Assembly: GCA_922989275.2 (NCBI GenBank)
Contig: OV277858.1
Span: forward strand, 7,254,001-7,318,000
Length of the DNA stretch: 64,000 nucleotides
Direction: 5' to 3'
Source: Gari tellinella
Taxonomy: Eukaryota > Mollusca > Bivalvia > Cardiida > Psammobiidae
Of this stretch, positions 10,660 to 21,700 are shown piece by piece. Made by a program: the position numbers and the translations under genes. Every line of letters begins with the position of its first letter. The stretch's first letter is position 1. The notes beneath the pieces were generated by a model that had not been told where the DNA came from, made no database searches, and saw nothing but the letters and a program-made list of their open reading frames with translations.

Positions 10660-13600
10660 CAGGGCTGCACATTAGCTTTTATTTCCACTAGCCCAGTCGG
10701 GCTACTAGTTCCAGAAAATACTAGCCCTGACCAAATTTTTACCTGCCCTGACCAAATAACTTGTCAAGAAAAGTTCGAATTATTTGTCTGTTTGGTACAA
10801 ACTCGTTTGTTTTGGTTCTTCCTGTGTGCCTTTACCTAAAGATCCTCCCGAACATCCCCTTTTTGGTTATACAGCCGTAACAAAAAGCTGACCTCATGCC
10901 AGCTTTTTTCGCAGGTCGCCATTTGATAATGTTTACGCGTTGCGTGAATAAAACAAAGAATAAAGAAATACTTTTCATTATCAGGGCGAGTTGGGAATTT
11001 ATCGCCCATTTATTGGCCTTGCCATTTTATCTGTCACAATGTCACTTCCGGCAAGGGAATGCTTTATTCACCAACAAACCGAGAGTTCGGAAATTCACTA
11101 GCGGCGGCTTATCAGGCTCTCATATATGGAAATATCTTATTATAGTCGTACATAATTTACCTGTGTGCAAAGGGTAGACACGATTGAGCACACAGGCTTA
11201 TACCGATAGACATATCTCTATCATGAGATTGGTACGCCGCCCCGGGTTATTGAATTGTGCGGACCTGCTAGCGATAACAAAATTGCCGCCAGTGTTGTTC
11301 TCGTAACAACGGGCCATGCCTTTTCGCGCCATATGTTTTTGTCAATTCGTACCCTTGAACAATCAAATTATATACCTGATTTCCTACACTTTATAGAAAC
11401 AGATTTTGGCCGTATATAGGTTTTACCTATAGTTATATTAAAACCGAGCAATATTTTGTGAATATTGGGGTTTTATTGTCAAGAGGGAAAACACGATTGA
11501 AATGAGTGGCAATGTCGTAAAATGAATTCACTCGATTATTATCTGCAAAATCAGTTCAAAGTAAAATACAGCATCAACTCTCCTTTCTTATTCGTTTATT
11601 TAACACATATTTCCTAAAGTTTATGATCTGAAATGCGCTTATGAAAGTTGATCTTTTTTACGTCATGCCGTAATGGAAATGACAATCTCCAGACTGGTAT
11701 CGAGATTTACTTTTTTGTGGCGCGTAGTGGCTGAAAAGATACAGCATGCTGTACGGACCATGTGACAATCAGTGTTTACTTGTTATTTAAAGAGTTTGCA
11801 CTCGGTCAATGATCATGAGTTGAACTCGCTGGGCTGAATGCATTTACGGACGTTTCGCTACAGGACGTTTTGCTACCCTGGACGTTTCGCTACCCCGTAC
11901 ATTTCGCTACAGACTTTTCGCCACCTACCGGTATGTCGTTTCGCAACCGATTTTTTTTAAATGTTCTTAACCTATATGTTTTGGTTAATTAAGATATGGC
12001 GATATATTATTAAGCTGAACTGTATATAACGAACTTATTTTTGAATGAATAATTAAAAAAAAAGATCGATTTATTGACAAACATCGTGTAAGTTACTAAA
12101 GTTGCTAGAGCTCAATGTGTTAACTGTATTTATAAGAACTACAAGTACATATAATAAGACATTTTAAGACACGTTTACTTAAGTATTACATTTAAACAAT
12201 TGGTAAAGACTAATTTTATTGACCTGTAAGGTTAGATTTTCGATGCGGACCATTGAATATCAAATTTTGGGGCGACATGTCACGCTTTTATTATATGAAT
12301 TTACCGTTGACGTCTGCCGTTTTTATCAACATTACATATTAGTGGACATTTTGACAAAAGGAATATAATGAAATATGTGAACAATCGTTACGCATACCAC
12401 TTATGCGAGATGACCCTTAAATTGCACCTGGTAGAGCGTGAAATCAACGTGGTGTTAATGATAGAATAAGTAGCACACCGATTGGATCCATGTTAGACGC
12501 CGTGTTCCTTTGTCGCTGGTCTGGATCTAATATGTCTGCATAAGTCAAACAGTCGTGAAGTAAGTCTGCATTAAGTCTTAGTGAAAAGAGGTTTACATAT
12601 GAATCAAGTAAGCATGCTTTTAATATGATACTGGACTTTTAATTCAATAATTATACATGTGTTAACACATTTAACCCTAGTGTCTTCTAAAGTGGATTAA
12701 GTCTGCATGGTGTGATCACTCTCAAGAATCGTCTCTTCGAAACGATTCTGATGAGTAATGACACCACCGTATCAGGCGCATACACATGATGTCTGCTTTA
12801 GAGGACAGTTTAGAAGATATTGCTATTGCGTGTATGAATAGCGATATCAATGTGGAACATCCAAACAGTAAGGATCCTAATCAGACGCCGATTTTCTCGG
12901 CGTCTGTGTATTATCCAGGTTGCCTGTAACTTTTTTTTCGTCCGGGTTACCGAACGCAGTGAAGGGATTAACTATTATATACGTGCTTAAACATTTATAC
13001 AGTGAGTTTACACGGGATACTATTAATACCATATTATATTTGAGATAATATATATCTTTTGCACGCCCATAACGTATAAACTCCTTTTGACGCGTTGGAA
13101 GGCTTTTCTCAAGCCGCATACTGCCAATCATACTTTACTTTAAAGACAATGTATATATATTTCTGCTTTATGCAAGACAAAAGTAATGCTAAAACTCTAC
13201 GTTACATGTATCAAGCATAATTAAGCAATACATATTTAATCGGCGCGTGCCTGTATATGCCACAGCAGTATAGTTTGATCAGCATGCATAGAGGGGTTTC
13301 AAACAGTTTGAAACCTGATCAGATGCAGAGTTACCCAATGACGACACATTTATTCATGGGATTATTTTAATCCTTCAGGTAAATGTAATTCTAAAGTTAG
13401 GCAATCAATCTGTATGTAATCAATTGATTGCTTCGGCTTTTTAATCGATCGTTGACTCTGCACGTGCCGGTATACAGTAAAACCTTTAATCGACGGTCAC
13501 TCAAAGATAATGTTCGTTGATCTTCAAAGACACTGTATATCTGCTTAATGCAGGGCAAAATTTGAGCTATGAGTTTTACGCTACATTTGTCATGAGTTAA

Positions 13601-14351
13601 GCAGTTCCTTTCTGAAACCCATCTCAATTTATTGTCCGGGTGCTTTAAATAGTCGCTTATTGTAACACATATTTTATTGTTTCGGCACGTGTGGATTAAT
13701 CTATTCCTTAAATTAAAATTTGATTTCTATTCTAAAGTTAAAAAAACCCCTGTAATTATCCATTTTCATCGCGCGTGCATTAAATAAACATACACAATTT
13801 TAAGTCTGAAATTTAAGTCTTTTTCTCCTTTTATTGAAGTATATTTTGGTAAATTATCATCAAATTATATTGATTTTCTTTATTTATGATTTAAATTCAT
13901 TCTCCCAGTTTTAATTACTACAAATACATTAATTTTCCAGTGCATTAAATAAACATACACAATTTTAACTCGGAAATTTAACTTTTTTCCTCATTTTATT
14001 CAAGTTTACTTTGATAAATTATTATCAAATTATATTATTTTCTTTATTTATGGTTTATTTAGATTCTCCGAGTTTTTATTACTACAGATTCATTAATGTT
14101 CCCCTATTTTAGATATAGGATAGCGAAACGTACTGGTAGGGAGAAGTCCGGGGTAGCAAAACGACTTCAGGTTGGGTAGCGAAACGTCCGGGTTAGCGGC
14201 ACGTCTGATAACCGTTCTCCCACCCATGCACGTTCATTAAAAATCAGAATAATACGTAAGACCAGTCGGGCTACGGCCAGAAATGTCTATACATCCGGAC
14301 AAAATTTCATCCAGTGCATGTCTGTCGGACGTGGGTTAATTTCAAGCCCTG
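10660..14351. mobile_element. hAT-like terminal sequences enclosing 3.7 kb (possible old transposon)
   Basis: The left end reads CAGGGCTGCACATTAGC and the right end, reversed, reads CAGGGCTTGAAATTAACC. Both continue with AGCCCGACTGG-type sequence (10,692-10,705; 14,262-14,275). CAGGGCT ends are typical of hAT elements. The expected 8-bp flanking duplication is not seen, so the ends may come from two copies. No transposase frame was recognized; ORFs of 60-93 codons inside lack family motifs. Most of the interior is taken up by the element at 11,850-14,210. Confidence 0.45.
11850..14210. mobile_element. 2.4-kb element with clustered terminal motif arrays (GGACGTTTCGCTACC)
   Basis: The left end holds six direct, diverged copies of GGACGTTTCGCTACC within about 90 bases (11,853-11,945). 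The right end holds four copies in inverted orientation (14,119-14,205). Terminal arrays in inverted orientation suggest transposase-binding iterons of a DNA transposon. Inside are AT-rich DNA, a repeated ATTAAATAAACATACACAAT pair (13,782 and 13,943), and a fragment resembling the CAGGGCTCC-MITE hairpin (12,730-12,765). No transposase was found, so it is presumably non-autonomous. Confidence 0.6.
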
Positions 14352-14712
14352 CAATATGATTAATTTTGTAGAAATGTTCCAAACAAATGATAATACCGCT
14401 TAATTAAATATATCAAGATATATTTGTGCTGCATTCTCATTAACACATAAAACTTAATTATGCATCCTCTATTTGCAAAGCTATTTTGTAATAGCGTGAC
14501 TATTTTCAATTTGTTATATCTTTGCATATAGGAATATACTGTATGATATAACTGATAGTATGTGTTGTATATGATATTGTACGATGTACAAGTCAAGAAA
14601 ATATATGTTTTGTTCTGTTCAGTTTATTTCAGCCTTTAAATTAGAGAATAAAATTCTGCACCTATATTTGTTTTCATGACCTCAATATCCCATTCTGGTA
14701 TGCCACAGATGA

Positions 14713-15258
14713 TTGGGGCCATGCTTCTATGCAGATGATTCACAGTTATACTTGTCATTTAAGCCTAAAGACACATCTTGTCAACAAGAAGCCCTTTCAA
14801 AGGTCGAAGGGTGTCTAAAAGACATAGTATCATGGATGCACCAGAACATGTTGAAGCTGAACACTGACAAAACTGAGGTCATACTGTTTCATTCAAAAAG
14901 GTTTAACGTTCCTGGAGATTTTCACGTACAAGTGGGACACTCTAAAATCAAACCATCAGTATGTGTGAAGAATCTTGGTGCTAGATTAGATTCCCAAATG
15001 GATATGACACAGCACATTAACGCTGTGTGCAGGTCTGGCTACTCACAGCTGCGGCAGATTGGTCATATTAGACAGTACCTTTCTCCAGAAGCTACAAAGA
15101 CCTTGATCAATTCTCTGGTCACTTCAAAAATTGACAACTGCAACTCACTGCTGTATGGGATTCCCAAAACTCATTATGCAAACTACAGCGTGTGCAAAAT
15201 ACAGCAGCCCGCATCATTACCAGGACCCCTCGGTACAATCACATCACTCCAGTCTTGA
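14713..15258 (+). pseudogene. L2/CR1-type reverse transcriptase fragment, YADD block onward
   Basis: Starts near the catalytic block CFYADDSQLYLSF and continues with WMHQNMLKLNTDKTEVILF, VKNLGARLDSQMDM and INSLVTSKIDNCNSLLYGIP, the conserved order in the palm and thumb of CR1/L2 elements. Upstream, the normal PQGSVLGPLLF block is reduced to a GMPQ-like remnant, so the 5' side is deleted. A frameshift near 15,185 moves the rest of the protein into another frame (next entry). Non-functional fragment. Confidence 0.85.
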
Positions 15259-15578
15259 AGGATCTTCACTGGCTTCCAGTTCAACACAGAATTGAATTCA
15301 AAATTCTGACACTCACATACAAAGCCATGTGCAATGATTCTCCAAGGTACATTGTCAATATGCTTGACGTGTATAAACCTCGAAGAGAGCTGCGGTCTGC
15401 AACTAAATCAGTATCGCTGGTTGTACCGAGGAGTCGTTTGGTGAGGTTTGGAGATAGAAGTTTCATGCATGCAGCCCCAAAGCTCTGGAACAGTCTACCA
15501 TCAGACATTAGAGGTGCAAGCTCAGTTGCAGTTTTCAAAAAGCATCTGAAAACACATTACTTTAATATTTGTTATTAG
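15192..15578 (+). pseudogene. L2/CR1-type RT C-terminal domain, frame-shifted continuation
   Basis: Continues the preceding fragment in a different frame: VQNTAARIITRTPRYNHITP, VLKDLHWLPVQHRIEFKILT, YKAMC, then AAPKLWNSLPSDIR and FKKHLKTHYF. This is the hallmark C-terminus of CR1/L2 ORF2 proteins. The stop at 15,576-15,578 is probably the native end, since the UTR follows. Confidence 0.88.
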
Positions 15579-15714
15579 AACACTGCTACCTATGCGATAT
15601 GTTCTTGATGTAGATGTTGTGGGTCCAAATGGGAGTTTCTGGAGTATTATCTGGTTTTCGGTCTCTTATAGAAATTTTAGTTATTGTCGCATGCTATTTT
15701 TCCTAGTCAAGTTA

Positions 15715-16160
15715 CATTGGGCGGCCTGCATTGGGCGTTCTGCTATTATTTCTATCAGTCGGCATAAAGAAGCCATTTGCTTCGTTGCTCTCGATTGTTG
15801 AGGTAGTGCAATCGCCGTTTTGGGGGCTGTCTTCTGTATGTTTAGTGGCCTTCATTGGGCGCTCTACTGTTATTTCTATCAGTCCGCATAAAGAAGCCAT
15901 TTGCTTCGTTGCTCTTGATTGATGGGGTAACGTGATCGCCATTTTTGGGGGCTGTCTTTTGTACGTTTATTATGTTTATTTTATATCTAATTGTAGTTAT
16001 TTGTCTTTTCCTGGCGGCCTGCATTTGGGCGCTCTACTATTGTTTCTATCGGTCGACAATCAGAAGCCGGTTGCTTCATTGCTGATTGATGGGAGTAATG
16101 TGATCGCCATTTTGGGGGCTGTCTTTTTATATGTTTATTCATGTTTATTTTAGATCATAT
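15715..16160 (+). repeat. Tandem duplication inside the LINE 3' UTR
   Basis: Three related units begin near 15,720, 15,848 and 16,015. Each has GGCCTGCATTGGGCG, TATTTCTATCAGTC, AAAGAAGCC, TTGCTTCGTTGCT and CGCCATTTTGGGGGCTGTCT. Unit length is about 125-165 bp. Small ORFs on both strands repeat the unit and are not genes. Confidence 0.8.
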
Positions 16161-16290
16161 TGTAGTTATTTTGTCTTTTCTTGTTTGTAGGTACATTTGT
16201 GTAACTTCATGTGAAGCGCTTTTGAACGCACAACCCCTGTGTGAAAAGAGCGCTATATAAATCTGGTATAATAATAATAATAATAATAAT

Positions 16291-16700
16291 CACACATAGG
16301 ACAATATGGCATTGCACATGTTATTGCTTATGGGGGAAGAAGCTTATGGGGTACAGCATTAAAATGGTCAGTTACAGAAAGGGAACGTCTTGCATTAGTA
16401 GAAGCCATTAAACACTAGCACACATACCTAGCAAATATTCAGTTTTCACTGACCACGTTTCCCTAATATGGTAACACAGTATCAAGCTAGTTACAGATAG
16501 ACTAGCTCTATGGTCACTTCTCTAGTAACCATATCGGTTCAAAATATCTCAAAGTGCGGGTAAAAACAATCAAAATGCAGATTATCTCGCAATGCGTTCA
16601 TATAATGATCAGGGTTTAGTCAGTCCGGGGGAAATAGGTTGAATATGAAGATGATGATGATGATTATGAGATCATTGCTGTTGCCAACTCTCCGGAAGAC
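16291..16700 (+). pseudogene. Decayed Ty3/gypsy RNase H fragment
   Basis: Beginning at 16,296 the plus strand encodes IAYGGRSLWGTALKWSVTER then ERLALVEAIKH, a stop, HTYLANIQF, and in the next frame VFTDHVSLI. After more decay comes NNQNADYLAMR (16,567-16,599). This is the RNase H order E..AL..A...., TDH..L, NADxLSR of gypsy-type pol. It lies immediately after the LINE tail. No RT or integrase of the same element is seen next to it. Confidence 0.7.
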
Positions 16701-17717
16701 TATACTGTTAATGTAACACATTCAGAACCCATGCTCACTCTTCAGTACCTTTCTCCAGATTCTAATCAGTCTGAACACTATTCAGACAATCTGTATCTTA
16801 TTATTTAACTGCATGGGAATAACACTGATTTTTAATCAATCATAATGCAGTTACACTGTAATACACTAATTCAGTTGGTAATTAAAATTTAATGTGGGTT
16901 CATTGAATAACTGAATTGGATGTTTTTACTCTGTAATATTTACATTCCCCCTGCACACTCCTTATATTAACACTATGTTAAAATATAGTTCCATAATCTA
17001 GTGAATGCCGATTGATAAAATAGTCTAAACACCGAGTTACTAGACTCAAAATTCCGTGGTGTAGGCGTGGTTTAGCGCGGACTAATACTCGCCAAGTAAG
17101 GACTTATTTCCTGATTTATCAATGAGGAATATATACGTGGCAGACTAACTAAACACCCCACACTGCACGTGTAGAAAAGTTATGCTGCAATGCACACATT
17201 GATATAAAATCAATATAAAGCCATGCCCTAGCGTTTTAAACAAATACTGAAAACATGTATGTATTTGATGATTTGGTTACCCTCGAGTCAGTACAAATCA
17301 TTATAGATTCTACATGTATATCGTTCTTCTCACGGTCTGCATTGCACGAATGAATGACGCTGAATTTGCGGCAACACATATTATGTTCATGTCTGACCAC
17401 AGAGATGAAAGTTCAATCTATCCTCTAATATGAACTTATCTTCCAAACAAAAAACAGCTGCTTGGTAGATCCCTTTGCTCAGTGTCACATGCAGCAACCA
17501 TGCCTGAAAATGAATAAACCAGTTTCAGTGTCAAAAAGGCTAATGCAAACAGTTTGGCTGTATCAAGTTCTCTTTAAAATTGTTTTCAAATCAGATTCTA
17601 AACTGTTAGTCACTCAAAAAAAAAGTATCCAGTATTGTAAGTCATTTTCCAAATTTTAGGTCTATTTCATTTCGAATTTTGTTAAAATGGTAAAGAATAA
17701 CCAAACATAATATTTTC
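16700..17717. other. Non-coding DNA without recognized element
   Basis: AT-rich, with short unsupported frames. No terminal repeats, SINE head or protein motif recognized. Confidence 0.3.
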
Positions 17718-17891
17718 CAGAGTCCAAGATAACGGGAGTATTTCAAAAACATAACTCTTTATTTCTAAAAAAAAAACCTATGGAGTTACTACTTGTTTGA
17801 GCAAATTTAATGGGTAGTAAAATCATATGAGTTGTTGCTTGAGTGAGAAAATGTTTAATTTGTTCAACTTAAACCCTCTTCTCGAGCACTG
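17718..17891 (-). mobile_element. MITE of the CAGGGCTCC family (copy 5)
   Basis: Starts CAGAGTCCAAGATAACGGGA and ends CCCTCTTCTCGAGCACTG, matching the terminal repeats of the copies at 7,415 and 8,842. Core AT-rich with ATGAGTTGTTGCTTGAGTG. Diverged, non-coding. Confidence 0.65.
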
Positions 17892-17899
17892 CTTTTCTG

Positions 17900-18460
17900 T
17901 ACATCAATGGCGGAAATTATTGAAAGTCCCTAATGATATCAGGTCAGTGTTTGTAAGTTTGATAGAACAAGCGATCAATCTCGTCAACTGACGGTCCGTA
18001 CCAAACTATGCTAACCGACTGTAAGTTGACAATAATGTAAGGTTCTGGTTTTAGGTTGACAAACACGTTTGTTGTTTGTCAGGATTCATGTTTATAACGT
18101 CAACCTATGTGGCTGTTTTTAAGTGTCATTTCATAATTATAATTCCTAACTGTAATCTTTACGATATATTCTACCTCCAGATCGTGTCAGCTCCCGCAGC
18201 ATCTTTTATTCAGCCTGTATTTGTATTTGTTATGGTTCATTATTGTGAGAGGGAAGTGCTTGGAGGCCATCTTGGTTTATACTGAAGTGATGCATTGTGG
18301 GTTGTTAGTCTTGGTTACTACATAGTACAGTAGCGGCAAGACTTTAATCCACAATAGCTTTTTGAAAAGTAATTTATTCCATATTTAAGCTATGAACGTC
18401 CCTTCTAAATATATTCCCCATCATGTTTATAACATTCTTGTATTTTTAGAAAGGGATATT
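17900..18460. other. Non-coding stretch without recognized element
   Basis: Contains a small inverted pair around CAAACACGTTTGTTGTTTGTC (near 18,060) and a 69-codon frame with no family similarity. Confidence 0.3.
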
Positions 18461-18469
18461 GGTACTGTT

Positions 18470-18922
18470 TTAGTCATTTTTAGGTCCGCGCAGTGCCAGC
18501 GTCTTCGCATACCATATAAGGAGTGCACACTCGGTGTGCACTCCATATAAGGAGTGCACACTTTGGTGCGTTTTTTGTGCAACAGATTTTCGGTGCGATT
18601 TTAATGTTAAATCGCACCAGAAAGTTGGTGCACACCACGTGACCAATTTTCTGTATAAATACCCCGGGTTGCAGACGATTCGAGGACTCTCAGAATTGAA
18701 TTTCAAAGGTGCGGCACCATATTGCCTTACTCTTTTAGAATAGAATTAGTTAGAAATAGAAGAAGTCTACTATTATTGAGTAGGATATAAATAAAGCATC
18801 ACATAAAATTTGATTAAGCCTTACTTTTACTTCATTTGCCGCACGGAAGAGAGTCCATTTTAGTTAATATTTATTTGAGAGAAAGAGAGAGAAGAAAGGG
18901 GTGATCTTGAATCACGCTACCA
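18470..18922 (+). repeat. LTR-like segment with TATA box, poly(A) signal and possible primer site
   Basis: Contains CCAAT (18,642-18,646), TATAAATA (18,654-18,661) and AATAAA (18,790-18,795), about 136 bases apart, as in the U3-R part of an LTR. It ends GCTACCA, followed after three bases by TGGATCCAGATCAGACC (18,926-18,942), which has the TGG start of a primer-binding site. Upstream are hairpins with GGAGTGCACAC (18,521-18,541) and GGTGCGATTT (18,592-18,619). No gag or pol follows and no second LTR is seen. Could be a solo or 5' LTR remnant, or a promoter of another kind. Confidence 0.35.
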
Positions 18923-18942
18923 ATTTGGATCCAGATCAGACC

Positions 18943-19470
18943 CCAGACTTGACGTGTACTACCGCTCGGCACGTGACAATATTGACTGATCGCTAGATAT
19001 GTTGATGACCGAAATTGAATGACAGGCATGATCAGATTTCATTAGGGACGTTCACCTTAAAATGCATCAAAGGGGCTTCTATAGAGTAAATGTTGCAGTT
19101 GCTAGTCAAAATTCAACTCAAAGCATCAATACAAGTGTACTTACGTTGTTTAAACTTGGATTGTATTTACTTGTCCACAAGTGCCATATCCAAATCAATG
19201 GTGGATTTGTTTCATACATGACTGTTTCATCTGAAATGATACAAAGTAGTTTTAGAACTCTTTCAGATATCATGTATTATACTATTTTGTTTGAAAGTGA
19301 CAGTTACCAATAGCATTATTCTTACTAGAAAGATAATCATACTTTTAATTGTTTTAAACTCGTATTGGTTTCTGAATATGTGTACACCAATCTGTATCAT
19401 ATCTACACAATGACATCAACGTTTTACAATGGATGTGGGTGGTTGTGCTCGGTGCCCACTTGTTTACAGA
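18943..19470. other. Non-coding stretch
   Basis: An 83-codon frame at 19,062-19,313 shows no recognizable domain. No repeat boundaries were identified before the fold-back repeat at 19,474. Confidence 0.3.
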
Positions 19471-19473
19471 GAA

Positions 19474-19996
19474 TTATTTATGCTTTTCGGTGGATTACCA
19501 CGAAATAGCAGTGGATGATCACTTGGTAATCCACTGCAGTGGATTATCACCAATCGCTTTTTATTATGAATTTTCCCCATAGGGCTCCCCAAGAATCGTA
19601 GTCAATCGTGTCTTATCGTTAAATTCCGGCAGTCCGATTTGTCGCGAACTACTCACCGGAAGAGCACGAATCCAAACTCGGGAGCAACGAGTGACGTCAT
19701 TATACCGCCAACTGTCACGCGCGTGTGTTCGACATAAAACGTGGGGCTCAACACGGGATAAATAATGTACGTTCGCTTTCAATTTTTAAACAATTTCGTT
19801 TAAAAAGTGGCTTAAAAGCATAAATAAATAGAATAACTGTGTTTTTTCAGTGTAAGATCGAATTTAATCCATTTCGTGAACATCAGACTGTTATATTTTC
19901 ACTCGTGGCTTCGCCACTCGTGAAAATATAACAGTCTGATGTTCACTCAATGGATTAAATTTCGATCTTACACTGAAAAAAACAGTTATCCTCTAT
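19474..19996 (-). mobile_element. 522-bp fold-back repeat, copy B (inverted relative to copy A)
   Basis: Nearly identical, in opposite orientation, to 5,456-5,977. It begins TTATTTATGCTTTTCGGTGG and ends AACAGTTATCCTCTAT, with the same terminal hairpin (19,866-19,955) around the CGAAGCCAC / GTGGCTTCG loop. Sequence outside both copies differs, which fixes the ends. Small differences (such as TTCCCCATAGGG versus the CTACGGGGAA form) indicate recent common ancestry. Confidence 0.78.
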
Positions 19997-20192
19997 ATAT
20001 TGCTGAAATACATAATATTACAATCTTTAAAAACCGTAGCGGATCCAATGATTATATCATGTATTGAGCGAGGCATGATTATTTACATGTCCTTACCGTG
20101 AGCAAAGAAAATTTAGATAATAACAATAGCCATCGTCTCTCCTTTCGATCAAGCAACATGGCGTGTAAGTAACTCGGTGTTGACCTATCGTA

Positions 20193-20430
20193 TCGGCGGT
20201 AGTGGTCCAATGGTGAAACATTGGACTACGGTACCAGGGGGCGTCAGTTCGGTCCCCTGCCGGACCAGTGGTCTGACTAGGGGAATCTTTTTTCCGAATC
20301 CCCAATGTCATGCAGGAATGTTTTTGAGCAAGACATATACCGCGAATTGTTCCTCTCCATCCATGGGTTAAAATGGGTACCTGTGAATGATCTGAGCCGG
20401 TACTGCGGTTGCATTTGATTGAGCCATATG
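20193..20430 (+). repeat. tRNA-derived SINE
   Basis: The head resembles a tRNA: GGTAGTGGTCCAATGG (A-box-like) followed by CAGTTCGGTCCCC (B-box-like, 20,244-20,256), then CCTGCCGGACCAGTGG. The CCTGCCGGAC phrase is shared with the SINE at 37,112-37,362. The body includes GGTTAAAATGGGTACCTG. The right end is uncertain. Not a functional tRNA gene because the cloverleaf is not maintained. SINE family not named. Confidence 0.55.
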
Positions 20431-21700
20431 TAAGCAGTGCTCAATATTGTAGGCAAGATGGCTAAATGATCAGGGGAGTAAATGTACAGTCGGCTGAGCG
20501 GTCATTCGGACTAAAAGTAGACTATAACTTCGTATATTAATTTTACCTATACTTAAGTAGATGCTCATAATACCAATAGTTCGTAAATCCATGTGATCTT
20601 AAATGTCACAAAATGTTTTTTAAACATACAAGAAAGTTTACCGGTAAAAAGTCAGCATTTATCCAAAATAATAATATGTGATTGGGACATGTTTCATTTC
20701 ATAATATATAGGGATCATTACTACGATTGGCAACGCATAACAAAAACTGTATAATAGTACAGTTGTGTACAGTTCTCGGTTCCCAATGAATGACATCAAT
20801 ATTTCGTAAACGTATGTGATTTTAAATGTCTCAAAAGAACAATAAGTCCATTGACTCTCTTTTCCCCATAGTTACACCATTGGACTGCCCTAGTTTTCAG
20901 TCTGTTCTTGAAAAACTCAGGTCCATGCATAATGGAACTGCAAAGGTTATTATGAAACCACAACATAAATTTGGTCTATGCTGCATAACAGATATCGGTC
21001 CAAATTACAACAAAGATATAGAAGATCCCCTTTACGCATCATATGACACAATTCTAAAGGTCTATTTGGTACGACAAACTCTTCAGATCTGAGACGCGTT
21101 GCTGCCAATGCTAATGCTACTCAAAGAGCCACTATGTAATTCACAGACACCAAACGGATTTACTGGCATCATACATGAAAACGTATGGAAAATGCCTTTA
21201 AAGCAATCATAGATAACCATTATGCTTTAACACATATAGCCCAAAGTCGATAGTTTGCCAAAATACTTCAAAAAATGCAAGTAAAGGACTTTCTACAATT
21301 AATGTTTAGACATATCTAATCTAAACAAACCCGTTAGCCACATCAATTTCCCTGTCAGATTCAAAATGGCGGGCATTTTGTATCAATTATGTCTTGAAAC
21401 TTGACATTTTTCAACTTTATAATTTGGTTAAACGCCAATTTTTACAAATCATGCATTCAATAGCGCTGTACATCGAGATCGAATAAAAGCAGGTAAACAA
21501 ATAATAATTAAAATAATTATACATTGTAATATAAAAAGTAAAAAACAAATGAAATAATGATCATATTAAGAGAAGACACAATATGTAATACAACGCCAAC
21601 GAATGACGAGGGATGATGATATGAGATTGTGATAATTTTAGGATTATTATTTCATGGGGATGATTGCAGGAAGGTGATTTCAGGATGATGATTTTTTGGC
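20430..21700. other. Non-coding stretch with one unexplained 88-codon frame
   Basis: A plus-strand frame at 20,826-21,092 (beginning MSQKNNKSIDSLFPI) has an ordinary protein-like composition but no convincing family, no clear splice sites and no repeat neighbour. The rest is AT-rich. It could be an exon of a host gene or a decayed mobile-element frame. Confidence 0.25.

Larger units (their letters stand above)
14700..16290 (+). mobile_element. 5'-truncated L2/CR1-type LINE with 3' UTR and AAT tail
   Basis: RT C-terminal sequence is followed by a 3' UTR ending in GAAGCGCTTTTGAACG...AGCGCTATATAAAT and an (AAT)n tail (16,268-16,290), the usual 3' structure of L2-like LINEs. The 5' part, including the endonuclease and most RT blocks, is absent. 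The UTR contains three related tandem units. Confidence 0.85.

Noticed and set aside
10660..14351. Single intact hAT transposon
   Set aside because: CAGGGCT ends are present but the flanking 8 bases do not match and no transposase is seen. Kept only as hAT-like ends.
20826..21092. JmjN domain of a histone demethylase
   Set aside because: The resemblance is limited to a loose pattern and lacks several conserved positions; not enough to name a function.
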